Shown piece by piece: positions 29,919 to 38,765 of a stretch of 64,000 nt of DNA. A program made the translations under genes and the position numbers. The DNA comes from Roseateles oligotrophus. GTDB taxonomy: Bacteria > Pseudomonadota > Gammaproteobacteria > Burkholderiales > Burkholderiaceae_C. The notes under the pieces were generated by a model that was given only the letters and a program-made list of their open reading frames with translations, did not search any database and was not told the DNA's origin. The DNA lies in the NCBI RefSeq assembly GCF_025717515.1, contig NZ_JAJIRN010000013.1, positions 62,001 through 126,000 of the forward strand, read 5' to 3'. Position 1 is the stretch's first letter; each line of letters opens with the position of its first letter.

Positions 29919-30881
29919 TCACTGCACCGTGCCGCTGCCGCCCGCTTGCGCAAGATCCGACGCAAACAACTCGCCGACATCAACCGCGTCGTAATGGTAT
30001 TGCCGGCCGCAGAATTCGCAGCCAATCTCGACATTGCCGCGCTCGGCCAACACCGAATCCAACTCCTCGCGACCCAGGCCCTTGAGCATCTGCCCGACGC
30101 GTTCGGGCGAACAGTTGCAGGCAAATTTGGGCGCTAGGGGCTCGAAACGGCGCACCGACTCTTCCCAGAACAAGCGCCGCAACACGGTCTCGGCGTCCAG
30201 GCCCAACAACTCATCGGCGGTCAAGGTGGAGGCCAGGATGCTGATGCGATTGAAGGCGTCGGACAGGCCGATGTCGTCTTCGTTACGCGCGCCCTGCCCC
30301 TCCAAGTTGCCTTCACCCTGCATAGGCAGGCGCTGAATCAACAAGCCGGCGGCGATTTCGTCGTTGGCGAACAGAATCATCTTGGTGTCCAACTGCTCGG
30401 ACTGCAGCATGTAATGTTCCAGCACCTCCGAGAGCTTTTGCAGCGGCTCTTTTTGGTCGCCATGCAAGGGCACCACGCCTTGATAGGGTTGCTGACCCGG
30501 CAGGCGATCCTTGGGGTCGAGCGTGATCGCGCAACGGCCCTGGCCGTGCACATTCAGCATCGCCTCTAACTGCGCACCTGCAGGCACCTCGCCGACCAGC
30601 TTGGCGGTGGCGCGAAAGCTCAAATCCGGTTGCACCTCGGCGACGGCCAACTTGACCGGGCCGTCGCCAAACACCTGCAGCACCAAAGCGCCATTGAACT
30701 TGATATTGGACTGCATCAAGACCGCCGCGGCCGCCATTTCGCCGAGCAGCGCACGCAGTTCGGGCGGATGCGCGCCTACGCCCGCGCGGCGCTGCAAGAC
30801 CTCGCGCCAACTGTCGGTCAAACGCACCAGCATGCCGCGTACCGGCAGACCTTCGAATAAAAATTTATGCAGTTCACTCAT
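29919..30881 (-). CDS. hslO: Redox-regulated chaperone Hsp33
   Basis: A 320-residue holdase chaperone activated by oxidation. The N-terminal chaperone core ([40 protein letters not shown] as short neighbouring matches) is followed by the C-terminal redox switch with four zinc-binding cysteines: C-X-C in [10 protein letters not shown] (about residues 253-255) and C-X-X-C in [13 protein letters not shown] (about 286-289). Length is near the family norm (E. coli 292) with a short extra tail. Its start overlaps the end of the gamma-carbonic anhydrase gene by eight bases. Confidence 0.97.
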   Translation of the reverse strand: MSELHKFLFEGLPVRGMLVRLTDSWREVLQRRAGVGAHPPELRALLGEMAAAAVLMQSNIKFNGALVLQVFGDGPVKLAVAEVQPDLSFRATAKLVGEVPAGAQLEAMLNVHGQGRCAITLDPKDRLPGQQPYQGVVPLHGDQKEPLQKLSEVLEHYMLQSEQLDTKMILFANDEIAAGLLIQRLPMQGEGNLEGQGARNEDDIGLSDAFNRISILASTLTADELLGLDAETVLRRLFWEESVRRFEPLAPKFACNCSPERVGQMLKGLGREELDSVLAERGNVEIGCEFCGRQYHYDAVDVGELFASDLAQAGGSGTVQ

Positions 30882-31413
30882 GGGAATTCGGAGTTAGTTT
30901 CTTCAGGCCTTGCGCATAGCGCCGGCCATTCTGGATGTAATGGGCGGCACTGGCCTTGAGCCCTTCAATTTGCTCGGCGGTCAATGGGCGCACGACCTTG
31001 GCCGGGCTGCCGACAATCAAGGAGCCGTCCGGGAATTCCTTGCCCTCGGTCACCAAGGCACCCGCGCCGACCAGGCAATTTTTACCGATGCGAGCGCCGT
31101 TCAGCACGATCGCTCCTATGCCGATCAAGGAATAGTCACCGACCGTGCAGCCATGCAGCATGCATTGATGGCCGACCGTCACGCCCTGCCCCAAGACCAG
31201 CGGGAAGCCGTGATCGGCATGCAGGACCGAGCCGTCCTGGATATTCGTGCCGGCACCTATCGTCAGCTGTTCGCTGTCGCCGCGCAGCACCGCCTTGAAC
31301 CAGACCGACACCTCAGGCCCTAAGCTGACACGGCCGATGAGCTCGGCGCTCTCCGCCACCCAGGCCGAGTCGGCAAGCTCGGGCACAAATTCATCCAACT
31401 GATAGACGGCCAT
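30874..31413 (-). CDS. Gamma-class carbonic anhydrase-like protein
   Basis: A 179-residue left-handed beta-helix protein of the YrdA/PaaY gamma-carbonic anhydrase family. Hexapeptide repeats run through most of the chain ([23 protein letters not shown], then [11 protein letters not shown] and [16 protein letters not shown]), with zinc-ligand His residues in VLHADHG, TVGHQ and LHGC. Catalytic activity in this branch is often unproven. The ATG at 31411-31413 was chosen over an upstream TTG. It is the first gene of a two-gene unit with hslO and is divergent from the DUF455 gene, with only 63 bases between starts. Confidence 0.93.
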   Translation of the reverse strand: MAVYQLDEFVPELADSAWVAESAELIGRVSLGPEVSVWFKAVLRGDSEQLTIGAGTNIQDGSVLHADHGFPLVLGQGVTVGHQCMLHGCTVGDYSLIGIGAIVLNGARIGKNCLVGAGALVTEGKEFPDGSLIVGSPAKVVRPLTAEQIEGLKASAAHYIQNGRRYAQGLKKLTPNSHE

Positions 31414-31476
31414 TCGAGCCCCTGGCAAAAAGGAGCGATTTTAAGTGCTTGAGCATGGGCATCGATAATTGCATCC

Positions 31477-32277
31477 ATGGAAACTCGCACGCTCGCACTG
31501 AAGGTTTTATGTTTGCAAGATCCGGCCGAGAAGGTCGCCGCCGCCCAGGAGCTCTATGCCCAGGTGCTGGCCGGGCAAAGGCTTGATGAAGAATTGCTGA
31601 TTGAGCGCCCCGAGGGCGTGCCGGGCCGGCCGAGTCGGCCGCGGCTGATGTCGGCGCTGCAGGTCCCCAATCGTTCACCGTTCACGGTGGAAGGCCGTGC
31701 GGCCTTGCTGCACGCCATCGCACACATCGAGTTCAACGCGATCAATCTGGCGCTGGACGTGGTCTGGCGCTTTGCCGGCATGCCGCGCCAGTTCTATCTG
31801 GACTGGCTCAGAATCGCCGCCGAAGAGGCGCTGCACTTCAATTTGCTGCACGGGCATTTGCAAACGCTGGGTCATGTGTACGGCGACTTCGACGCCCATG
31901 ACGGCCTGTGGACGATGGCCGAACGCACCGCCGGCGACGTGCTGGCCCGCATGGCCCTGGTGCCTCGCACCTTGGAGGCGCGCGGCTTGGACGCCACCCC
32001 GCCGCTGCAGGCCAAGCTGGCCCGAGCCGGCGACAAGCGGGCGGTGGAGATTCTTGAAGTGATTCTGCGTGACGAGGTCGGCCATGTGCTGATCGGCAAT
32101 CATTGGTATCGCTATCTCTGTGAGCAGCAAGGGCTGGATCCGATAGCTCTTTACCCGGATTTGGTGCTTCGCTACGAGGCGCCGCGCCTGCGCCCGCCCT
32201 TCAACCGCAGTGCACGCGAGGCGGCCGGCTTCAGCGCCGAGGAGTTGGACTATCTGGATGCTTGGGCGCGCACTTGA
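31477..32277 (+). CDS. DUF455 family ferritin-like protein
   Basis: A 266-residue protein of the DUF455 family, which has a ferritin-like four-helix architecture. Conserved Glu/His pairs typical of a di-metal site are visible: AIAHIEFNAINLALD, EEALHFNLLHGHL and ILRDEVGHVLIGNHWY, supplying E-X-X-H-like ligands. The N-terminus REL-type segment LQDPAEKVAAA and PGRPSRPRL loop are also family features. The reaction is unknown. It is divergent from the gamma-carbonic anhydrase gene and is followed by an EamA exporter. Confidence 0.88.
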   Translation: METRTLALKVLCLQDPAEKVAAAQELYAQVLAGQRLDEELLIERPEGVPGRPSRPRLMSALQVPNRSPFTVEGRAALLHAIAHIEFNAINLALDVVWRFAGMPRQFYLDWLRIAAEEALHFNLLHGHLQTLGHVYGDFDAHDGLWTMAERTAGDVLARMALVPRTLEARGLDATPPLQAKLARAGDKRAVEILEVILRDEVGHVLIGNHWYRYLCEQQGLDPIALYPDLVLRYEAPRLRPPFNRSAREAAGFSAEELDYLDAWART

Positions 32278-32324
32278 GCCTGTCCTCGATAATCAAAGGC
32301 TGTGCCTAAAGAAAATCGTCCCCG

Positions 32325-33242
32325 ATGTCCCGCGTCCAAGCCAATTTACTCCTTATCGTTATCGCCCTGATCTGGGGTTCGGCTTTTGTGGCGCAAAGCC
32401 ATGGCATGCAGCATCTCGGGCCGATGGCCTTCACCGGCGTGCGCTTCTTGATCGGAGCGCTGATGGTGGCGCCCTTGATGTGGTTTGAATGGCGCGGCCT
32501 GGCGCGAAAAGGCCGGCCGCTGCGGCGGATTGACGGCGCCAAGATTGCCGGTCTGGGCAGCCTCTTGCTGCTGGGGGCGGCGATGCAGCAGATCGGCATC
32601 AAGAGCACGACGGTGACCAATGCCGGTTTTTTGACCGCCCTCTATGTGCCGCTGGTGCCGGTGCTGGGCTGGTTGCTGTGGCGGCATTTGCCGCATTGGT
32701 CGGTCTGGCCGGCGGCGCTGGCTTGCCTTGCGGGTGCGTTTTTGCTGTCGGGCGCGGAGCGTCTGACGATCGGCCCCGGCGATTTGTGGGTGATTTGCTC
32801 GGCCCTGCCCTGGGCTTTTCATGTGGTGCTGGTGGGGCGCGTGGCGGACCGGATGGAAGCGCCCTTCCTGGTCGCCGGGGGGCAGTTCGCGGTCTGCGGC
32901 CTGCTCGCATTGGCTTGGGCGATGGTCTATGAGCCGCTGAGTTGGGCCGCGCTGGAGGCGGCCGCCTGGCCCTTGATGTACACCGGCGTGATGTCGGTAG
33001 GCGTGGCTTTCACGGCACAAGTCGTTGCCCAGCGTTACGCGCATGCGGCCGACGCGGCCATCATCTTGTCGTCCGAAACCCTGTTCGCCGCGCTGTTTGG
33101 CTACTACCTGATGGGCGACCGCCTCGGCCCCGCGGGCCTGCTCGGCTGTGGCTTGATCTTCGCCAGCATGCTGGCGGTGCAGTTGATCCCCGCGCTGGTA
33201 ATGCTGCACAGCAGCATTAATTCACGGCTCACGCAAAATTAA
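32325..33242 (+). CDS. EamA/DMT-family transporter
   Basis: A 305-residue inner-membrane protein with ten predicted helices in two EamA repeats. The first repeat opens with LLIVIALIWGSAFVAQ and the FTGVRFLIGALMVAPLMW segment; the second closes with AAIILSSETLFAALFGYYLMGDRL, the family's signature end. Members export metabolites or amino acids; substrate cannot be read here. Confidence 0.92.
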   Translation: MSRVQANLLLIVIALIWGSAFVAQSHGMQHLGPMAFTGVRFLIGALMVAPLMWFEWRGLARKGRPLRRIDGAKIAGLGSLLLLGAAMQQIGIKSTTVTNAGFLTALYVPLVPVLGWLLWRHLPHWSVWPAALACLAGAFLLSGAERLTIGPGDLWVICSALPWAFHVVLVGRVADRMEAPFLVAGGQFAVCGLLALAWAMVYEPLSWAALEAAAWPLMYTGVMSVGVAFTAQVVAQRYAHAADAAIILSSETLFAALFGYYLMGDRLGPAGLLGCGLIFASMLAVQLIPALVMLHSSINSRLTQN

Positions 33243-33274
33243 GGGTTTTCCCGTATTTTTGTCATAGGGTTTTC
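33242..33274. repeat. Direct repeat AGGGTTTTC, two copies
   Basis: AGGGTTTTC occurs at 33242-33250 and 33266-33274, 24 bases start to start (a little over two helical turns), about 90 bases ahead of the small membrane protein gene. The spacing suits a dimeric or tandem-binding regulator, but the regulator is unknown. Confidence 0.5.
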
Positions 33275-33362
33275 ACTAATCCCAGCGATACTGACGGCGT
33301 TGGTGCACAAGAGGCTAGGCCTTAGCACCGGTTCAGAACCCCATCGTCGAGAAGAAAACCAA

Positions 33363-33563
33363 ATGTTCGCTTTCATTTCCAATTTCCTGGTCAAGCCCAC
33401 TCAATCTTTCATCGCCAAGGCTCCTGGCACCCTGGCCTTTGGGAACAATACTGCAGGCGGCTTCGCTGAGCAGCCGCGCGCCATCACCATGGAGCAAGTG
33501 ACCATGGCCGCCTTGGTGATCCTGTCCGGCCTGACGCTGGCCAACTCGATTCTGGGCGCCTAA
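33363..33563 (+). CDS. Small membrane protein, unknown
   Basis: A 66-residue protein starting MFAFISNFLVKPTQSFIAK, with a polar middle (NNTAGGFAEQPRAITMEQ) and a C-terminal hydrophobic helix (TMAALVILSGLTLANSILGA). GAGAAG precedes the ATG. I do not recognise the family. The gene is isolated between an EamA permease (same strand, 120 bases away) and the converging TPR lipoprotein gene 15 bases downstream, and has the paired AGGGTTTTC elements upstream, suggesting its own regulated promoter. Confidence 0.7.
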   Translation: MFAFISNFLVKPTQSFIAKAPGTLAFGNNTAGGFAEQPRAITMEQVTMAALVILSGLTLANSILGA

Positions 33564-33578
33564 GCGACTCACATCGGT

Positions 33579-35300
33579 TCAACGCGCCAACAAGGCTGCA
33601 TCGGCATCGCGCCAAGCCAGCGTCAACTGGGTCTGTAGCGCCCGAGCATCCGCCTCTCGCCCCTGCGCACGCAAGGCCTTGGTCAAGCCGGCAAGGGCCC
33701 AGCCGCTGCCCGGCTGAGTGAGCAAATCCGCGCGAAAAGTTTGTTCGGCCTCGCCTGCCAGGCCGGCGCGTAGCTGCATATCGCCGAGCACCAATCGGGC
33801 CCCGGCCGCCAACATCGGCGGCTCGCTGTCGTAGGCACGCTGAGACGCCGCAACAGCCTGAGCCTGCGCCTTCAGCGCTTCGTCGGTGCGACCTTCGGCC
33901 AGCGCGATTTCGGCCCGCAGTCGACCTGTGGCGGCCTGAGCTATCTCACGCAAGGTGCGGTCGAAGCCGTTCGGTTTGGCATGCGCCTTGGCGACGTCGG
34001 ACGCGCCGGCCTCGGCCCGCGCGAGCGCGGCACGTGCTTCAGCGAGCCGCCGCGTGCGTGCATAAGCCACGCCATGAGCTTGCTGTCCCAAGGTTTGGGC
34101 CAAGCCCATGTTGCCGCTCGGCAAGGGCTCGGCCAAGACGGCATCCCAGCGCTCGAGGCGCAGCAAGGCCATCAAGGCCAGACTGCGTCGGTATTCGGTG
34201 TAACTGCCCTCCTCATCCTTGGCGATGCGCTCGGCGACACCGCGCGCGGCCTGCAGGCTGGCGTCGCCGCGACCTTGCATCAGGGCTGCAAACCAGAGGA
34301 AATGCTGATCATGGTTGCGCCAATCCTTGCTGACCGTGAAGCCTTGCGCTTTTTGCACATCGAAGAGCGTCAAATCGGCGGCTAGCGCCTGCTCGTTGAC
34401 CTGGGCCGCGTCACCATATCTGCCGACACGGACATAGATATGCGAGGGCATGTGCAGCAGATGCGGTGAGGCGGGGGCCAAAGCACCCAAGCGATCGGCG
34501 GCCGCCACCGCGCGCTGCGCGCTGGTCGCCGAATCGGCGGCATGCACCAGGTAATGGTTGAGGCCGGTATGTTGAGGGTGGCGCTGCAAGCCGTGCTCCA
34601 GCAGCGTCGTCACCTCGCCCATGCGGCCACCGGCCGCGCCGGTTTTGTCATTCCACCAATCCACCGTCGTGGCGATCATCTCGGCCTCGGCATAGAGCGC
34701 CAAGATCTCGGCATCGTCGGGCGCGGCCAGCTGCATTTGGCGCATCTTGGCCGCATAGGCCAGATCCAGCGGATGAGGCGGCTCGTAGTCTTCGCCCGAC
34801 TCCCCAGCGCCCTTGCTGCCGCAAACCTCGGCCGTCAGCGGCGCGGTCTCACGCGCTTGGGATGCATGACCGTAGCGTAACGCAAAGGCGTCGATCAGGG
34901 TTCGGTCACGAGTCGTCAGCGTAGCGGCATGGCGCAGCGCGTAGTCCAGATAACGCAGCGCCTCGCCGGCCTGCGCTCTGCCGTGATTGTTGATATTGGG
35001 GCCCAGTTGCCAGGCCACACCCCAGGCGCACATGGCGCAGGCCGGGTCTTGCGCGAGTGCGGCCTTGAACATGCGCACCGCCTCGACCTCATTGAAGGCA
35101 TAGGCCTGCAGCACGCCCTGCGTGAACCGGCGCTGGACCTCGGGCGACGCCGAAACCGGCGGCAATTGCAAGTCGCCAAAGCCATTCAGCACCGGCGCGC
35201 GGGCGCCCAAATCGGGCTGCAGCGGCCCCAGTGCACAGGCGGCAAGCAGCGAAACGAGGGCTGCACCTAGCGTGCTGCGGCTGAGCTTAAGGGTCATCAT
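33579..35300 (-). CDS. TPR-repeat lipoprotein
   Basis: A 573-residue protein with a lipoprotein signal (LVSLLAAC, lipidated Cys22) and tetratricopeptide-like helical repeats throughout, including AYAFNEVEAVRMFKAALAQDPACAMCAWGVAW near the N-terminus (two short matches) and LRAGLAGEAEQTFRADLL near the C-terminus. The MCAWG and LLHMPSHIYVRVGRYGDA motifs recur in a broad family of uncharacterised TPR proteins. The start at 35298-35300 was chosen because the signal peptide begins there; further in-frame codons upstream would add an Arg/Leu-rich unlikely N-terminus. It is likely anchored in an envelope membrane; function unknown. Confidence 0.85.
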   Translation of the reverse strand: MMTLKLSRSTLGAALVSLLAACALGPLQPDLGARAPVLNGFGDLQLPPVSASPEVQRRFTQGVLQAYAFNEVEAVRMFKAALAQDPACAMCAWGVAWQLGPNINNHGRAQAGEALRYLDYALRHAATLTTRDRTLIDAFALRYGHASQARETAPLTAEVCGSKGAGESGEDYEPPHPLDLAYAAKMRQMQLAAPDDAEILALYAEAEMIATTVDWWNDKTGAAGGRMGEVTTLLEHGLQRHPQHTGLNHYLVHAADSATSAQRAVAAADRLGALAPASPHLLHMPSHIYVRVGRYGDAAQVNEQALAADLTLFDVQKAQGFTVSKDWRNHDQHFLWFAALMQGRGDASLQAARGVAERIAKDEEGSYTEYRRSLALMALLRLERWDAVLAEPLPSGNMGLAQTLGQQAHGVAYARTRRLAEARAALARAEAGASDVAKAHAKPNGFDRTLREIAQAATGRLRAEIALAEGRTDEALKAQAQAVAASQRAYDSEPPMLAAGARLVLGDMQLRAGLAGEAEQTFRADLLTQPGSGWALAGLTKALRAQGREADARALQTQLTLAWRDADAALLAR

Positions 35301-35435
35301 CTGTCGTGCTCCCGGCGGGTCAAGCTCGGCAGCGTAGCAGGCTTGGCCGCTGAGCAGATTGAATTTGGTCATGAGGCTCAGACCTAAGTCCAGACGTACA
35401 GCGAGTGGGTCTGGCGCGCAAATCAGCCGAAGCGT

Positions 35436-35463
35436 AAGCACAAGCACAAGCACAAGCACAAGC
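35436..35463. repeat. Hexamer tandem repeat AAGCAC, ~4.7 copies
   Basis: Twenty-eight bases of perfect AAGCAC repeat abut the stop codon of the Lrp-type gene (35464-35466). Simple repeats of this kind can change length by slippage; here only the 3' untranslated end, or a stop-codon-proximal shift, would be affected. Confidence 0.9.
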
Positions 35464-35943
35464 CTAGAGATTGAACGCCGTCGTCCGTTTGATCGTCCTC
35501 AGCACCAGCATCGAATTGGAGCGCGCCACCTCGGGCAGTTGCATCAGCACATCGGTGTGAAAGCGCTCCAGATCCTCGGCATCCTTGTAGGCGAAGCGGA
35601 TCACATAGTCATTGGTGCCGGCCACATAAAAGCAGTCGAGAATATCCGGGCTGGCCAGCACCGCCCCCTCGAATGCGGCCAAGGCCGCCGTCGTCATGCG
35701 CTCCAGGTTGATGATGGTGTAGCTGATGCCTTGCTTGCCGACCGCGCGCGGGTTGACCAGGGCCACATATTGGGCAATCACGCCGGCATCCTCCAGATGC
35801 TTGACGCGCCGCAGGCAGGCCGATGGCGACAGATGCACGCGCTGCGCCAGCTCCACATTGGGTAGCCGGCCATCCTTCTGCAACTCGTTCAGGATATTGC
35901 GATCAATCGCATCCAATTTCACTTCAGAACTCATATTTCGCAT
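35464..35943 (-). CDS. Lrp/AsnC-family transcriptional regulator
   Basis: A 159-residue regulator with an N-terminal winged helix-turn-helix (LDAIDRNILNELQKDGRLPNVELAQRVHLSPSACLRRVKHLEDAG, seen as contiguous family blocks) and a C-terminal RAM ligand-binding domain (CFYVAGTNDYVIRFAYKDAEDLERF). Such proteins sense amino acids and control nearby catabolic genes. It is divergent from the omega-amino-acid aminotransferase gene, so that gene and the polyamine cluster are probable targets (inference). Two starts are possible, 35943 and 35934 (MSSEVKLD); neither has a strong ribosome site, and the shorter fits family length better. Confidence 0.93.
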   Translation of the reverse strand: MRNMSSEVKLDAIDRNILNELQKDGRLPNVELAQRVHLSPSACLRRVKHLEDAGVIAQYVALVNPRAVGKQGISYTIINLERMTTAALAAFEGAVLASPDILDCFYVAGTNDYVIRFAYKDAEDLERFHTDVLMQLPEVARSNSMLVLRTIKRTTAFNL

Positions 35944-36031
35944 ATCCGACCAGAAGATGTCGAAATTATGACGTCGAATTGCAAAACATCGGGTTTACGC
36001 CCATCCAAAGCGCTCACCTATTGCGTCGCCG

Positions 36032-36044
36032 CTTGACTAGACTG
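36032..36044 (+). promoter_or_regulatory. CTTGACTAGACTG motif ahead of the aminotransferase gene
   Basis: The 13-base string matches 12 of 13 positions of a string at 42668-42680 ahead of the potF-like gene. TAGACT could be a -10 hexamer, but no good -35 is seen at the right spacing in either place. Confidence 0.4.
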
Positions 36045-36091
36045 TTAGGCATTCGGGGCCCTGCCCCATGCACTCAAACAAGGCCGCAAAA

Positions 36092-37411
36092 ATGTCCACC
36101 CAACTCGACGCAAAACTCGACGCCTATTGGATGCCGTTCACGGCCAACCGCCAGTTCAAGCAGGCCCCGCGCATGCTCACCGGTGCCGACGGCATGTATT
36201 TCACCGACGACAAGGGCCGCAGGGTCTTGGACGGCATTGCCGGCCTGTGGTGCGTCAACGCCGGCCACAATCGCCCCCGCATCGTCGAGGCAATTCAGAA
36301 GCAGGCGGCCGAGTTGGACTTTGCGCCGCCATTCCAGATGGCTCACCCCAAGGCCTTCGAGTTGGCCGAACGTCTGGTCGAGCTGACCCCGGCCGGCCTC
36401 AACAAGGCCTTCTTTACCAACTCCGGCTCGGAGGCGGTGGAGACGGCGCTGAAGATGGCGATCGCCTACCACCGCGTGCGCGGCGAAGGCGCACGCACCC
36501 GCTTGATCGGCCGCGAGCGCGGCTATCACGGCGTCAATTTCGGCGGCATCTCGGTCGGCGGCATGGTCGGCAACCGCAAGATGTTCGGCTCCATGTTGGC
36601 CGGCGTTGACCATATCAAACATACCCATGACCCGGCACGCAATGCCTTCTCGGTCGGCCAACCGGCCCATGGCGCCGAGTTTGCCAATGACCTGGAGAAC
36701 CTCATTGCGCTGCACGATGCTTCGACGATTGCGGCGGTGATCGTAGAGCCGATTGCGGGCTCCACCGGCGTGCTGATTCCGCCGCAAGGCTATCTGCAGC
36801 GGCTGCGCGAGATCTGCGACAAGCACGGCATCTTGTTGATTTTCGACGAGGTCATCACCGGCTTTGGCCGCACCGGCAATCCGTTTGCTGCGCAGACCTT
36901 CGGCGTCACGCCGGACCTGATGACGGTGGCCAAGGGCTTGACCAATGGCTGCGTGCCTATGGGCGCGGTATTCGCCAAGCAGTTCATCCACGACGCCTTC
37001 ATGCAGGGGCCGGAGCACCTGATCGAGTTCTTTCACGGCTACACCTACTCGGCCCACCCGCTGGCCTGCGCGGCCGCCTTGGGCACCTTGGACACTTATG
37101 CAGAGGATGGCTTGCTCACTCGCGCGACCGAGATGCAGGGCTATTTCGCCGAGGCGCTGCATTCATTGAAGGGCGAGCCGAATGTGATCGACATCCGCAA
37201 TCTCGGTCTGGTCGGCGGCTGCGAGTTGGCGCCGCTCCCGGGCGAGCCGGGCAAGCGCGGCTTCTCGGTTTTTCTGGACTGCTGGGAAAAAGGTGTGTTG
37301 GTGCGAACCACCGGCGACACGGTCGCTTTGAGCCCACCGTTGATCATTGAACGCAGCCATATCGACCACATCATCGACACCCTGCGCAGCGCCTTGAAAC
37401 GCGTGGCTTGA
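36092..37411 (+). CDS. Omega-amino acid (beta-alanine):pyruvate aminotransferase
   Basis: A 439-residue class-III PLP aminotransferase. The N-terminal LDAYWMPFTANRQFK and GIAGLWCVNAGHNRP motifs are characteristic of beta-alanine:pyruvate transaminases. PLP site: GSEAVETALKMA, RERGYHGVNFGG, the Asp in IFDEVITGFGRTG, and Schiff-base K281 in VAKGLTNG. Likely substrates are beta-alanine, GABA or other omega-amino acids with pyruvate as acceptor. The ATG at 36092 was chosen because AAGG lies 9 bases upstream; 36068 is an alternative. It opens the polyamine cluster and is divergent from the Lrp-type gene. Confidence 0.92.
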   Translation: MSTQLDAKLDAYWMPFTANRQFKQAPRMLTGADGMYFTDDKGRRVLDGIAGLWCVNAGHNRPRIVEAIQKQAAELDFAPPFQMAHPKAFELAERLVELTPAGLNKAFFTNSGSEAVETALKMAIAYHRVRGEGARTRLIGRERGYHGVNFGGISVGGMVGNRKMFGSMLAGVDHIKHTHDPARNAFSVGQPAHGAEFANDLENLIALHDASTIAAVIVEPIAGSTGVLIPPQGYLQRLREICDKHGILLIFDEVITGFGRTGNPFAAQTFGVTPDLMTVAKGLTNGCVPMGAVFAKQFIHDAFMQGPEHLIEFFHGYTYSAHPLACAAALGTLDTYAEDGLLTRATEMQGYFAEALHSLKGEPNVIDIRNLGLVGGCELAPLPGEPGKRGFSVFLDCWEKGVLVRTTGDTVALSPPLIIERSHIDHIIDTLRSALKRVA

Positions 37412-37454
37412 GTTCGGTGCCATCAACTCAACAAGGACTGCCTAGCGCCTAGCC

Positions 37455-38765
37455 ATGAGTCTGCTCAGCATCGACCGCGAACTCGCACGCAACAGCTATT
37501 ACGCGGCCACAGCGCCGCGTATGGAAAGCTTCCCGGCGCTGAACGATGCAGTCACGGCCGATGTGGCCATAGTCGGCAGCGGTCTGGCCGGTTTGTCGGC
37601 GGCGATCGAGTTGGCGGAGCACGGTTTGTCGGTCGTGCTGCTGGAAGCCGGCCAGGTGGGCGGCGGCGCCTCGGGGCGCAATGGCGGCCAAGCCTTGGCC
37701 GGGTTGGCCTGCGATCAAGCGACGATAGAAGCACAGCTCGGGCTGGATGAAGCCAAACGCATTTGGGTGATGAGCCTGGAGGCCATCCAATTGATTCGCC
37801 GGCGCAGCGAGCAATTCGGGATCGATTGTGAATGGCAGAGCGGCTATTTGAGCCTGGCCACCAATGCGCGCAAGGCCCGGGAGTTGCAAGCCGGCGTCGA
37901 GGCCATGGCCCAGAAATATGGCTTTCAGCAGCGCTGGATTGCGGGCAATGAGTTGCCGGACTGGATCAGCAGCCCACGCTTTGCCGCCGGCTGCTTTGAT
38001 GGCGAATCCGGCCATCTGCACCCGCTCAAATATTGCCTGGGCCTGAGCCAAGCGGCCAAGAACTTGGGCGTGCGCATCTTCGAGCACAGCGCGGTGACGA
38101 AGTTGGTGCATGGGCAGCAAGTGCGCTTGAGCACTGCGCAGGGCTCGGTACGCGCGGGGCAAGTGCTGCTGGCCGGCAATGTCTATCTGCAAGAAATAGC
38201 CCCCGACCTGGCGCCAACTTTGTGCCAGCGCATCATGCCGGTCGGTACCTATATCGCCTGCACCGAGCCGCTGGACGCGGCGCGGCTGAAGGCATTGATC
38301 CCCTCGCGCGCGGCGGTCTGCGACACCAATTTCGCGCTCGATTACTTTCGCCCTACCGCCGATCAACGCCTGCTCTATGGCGGCCGCGTCAGCTACAGCA
38401 CCGCCACGCCGCGCGATCTCAAGCAGAGCATGCAGCAACGGCTGTTGGCGACATTTCCGCAGTTGCAGGGCGTGTCGATGGACTACGCCTGGGGCGGTTT
38501 CGTCGACATCTCGATGAACCGCGCGCCCGACTTCGGCCGCCTGGGGCCGAATGCTAACGTCTACTACCTGCAGGGCTTCTCGGGCCATGGCCTGGCGCTG
38601 ACCGGCTTGGCCGGCCGCGTAGTGGCCGAGGCCATGCAAGGTGACGCCGGCCGTTTTGACTGCTTCGCCAAGCTGCGCCACCGCCCCTTTCCGGGTGGCA
38701 AACTGATGCGCACGCCCGCACTGGTGTTGGGCATGGCCTATTACCGATTGAGGGATATGTTTTGA
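37455..38765 (+). CDS. puuB: Gamma-glutamylputrescine oxidase-like FAD enzyme (PuuB)
   Basis: A 436-residue DadA/glycine-oxidase-type flavoprotein. The FAD Rossmann motif is VAIVGSGLAGLSAAIELAEHG near residue 36 (read in parts), followed by LLEAGQVGGGASGRNGGQ, which is typical of PuuB/OrdL proteins. The C-terminal GLGPNANVYYLQGFSGHG-type segment closes the FAD site. In the Puu pathway the enzyme oxidises gamma-glutamylputrescine to gamma-glutamyl-aminobutyraldehyde. Neighbouring puuD- and puuA-like genes support this over a generic amine oxidase. The start of puuD overlaps its stop codon. Confidence 0.92.
   Translation: MSLLSIDRELARNSYYAATAPRMESFPALNDAVTADVAIVGSGLAGLSAAIELAEHGLSVVLLEAGQVGGGASGRNGGQALAGLACDQATIEAQLGLDEAKRIWVMSLEAIQLIRRRSEQFGIDCEWQSGYLSLATNARKARELQAGVEAMAQKYGFQQRWIAGNELPDWISSPRFAAGCFDGESGHLHPLKYCLGLSQAAKNLGVRIFEHSAVTKLVHGQQVRLSTAQGSVRAGQVLLAGNVYLQEIAPDLAPTLCQRIMPVGTYIACTEPLDAARLKALIPSRAAVCDTNFALDYFRPTADQRLLYGGRVSYSTATPRDLKQSMQQRLLATFPQLQGVSMDYAWGGFVDISMNRAPDFGRLGPNANVYYLQGFSGHGLALTGLAGRVVAEAMQGDAGRFDCFAKLRHRPFPGGKLMRTPALVLGMAYYRLRDMF

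Noticed and set aside
35436-35463. Short tandem repeat as a possible CRISPR array
   Set aside because: Units are six bases with no spacers; it is a simple repeat.
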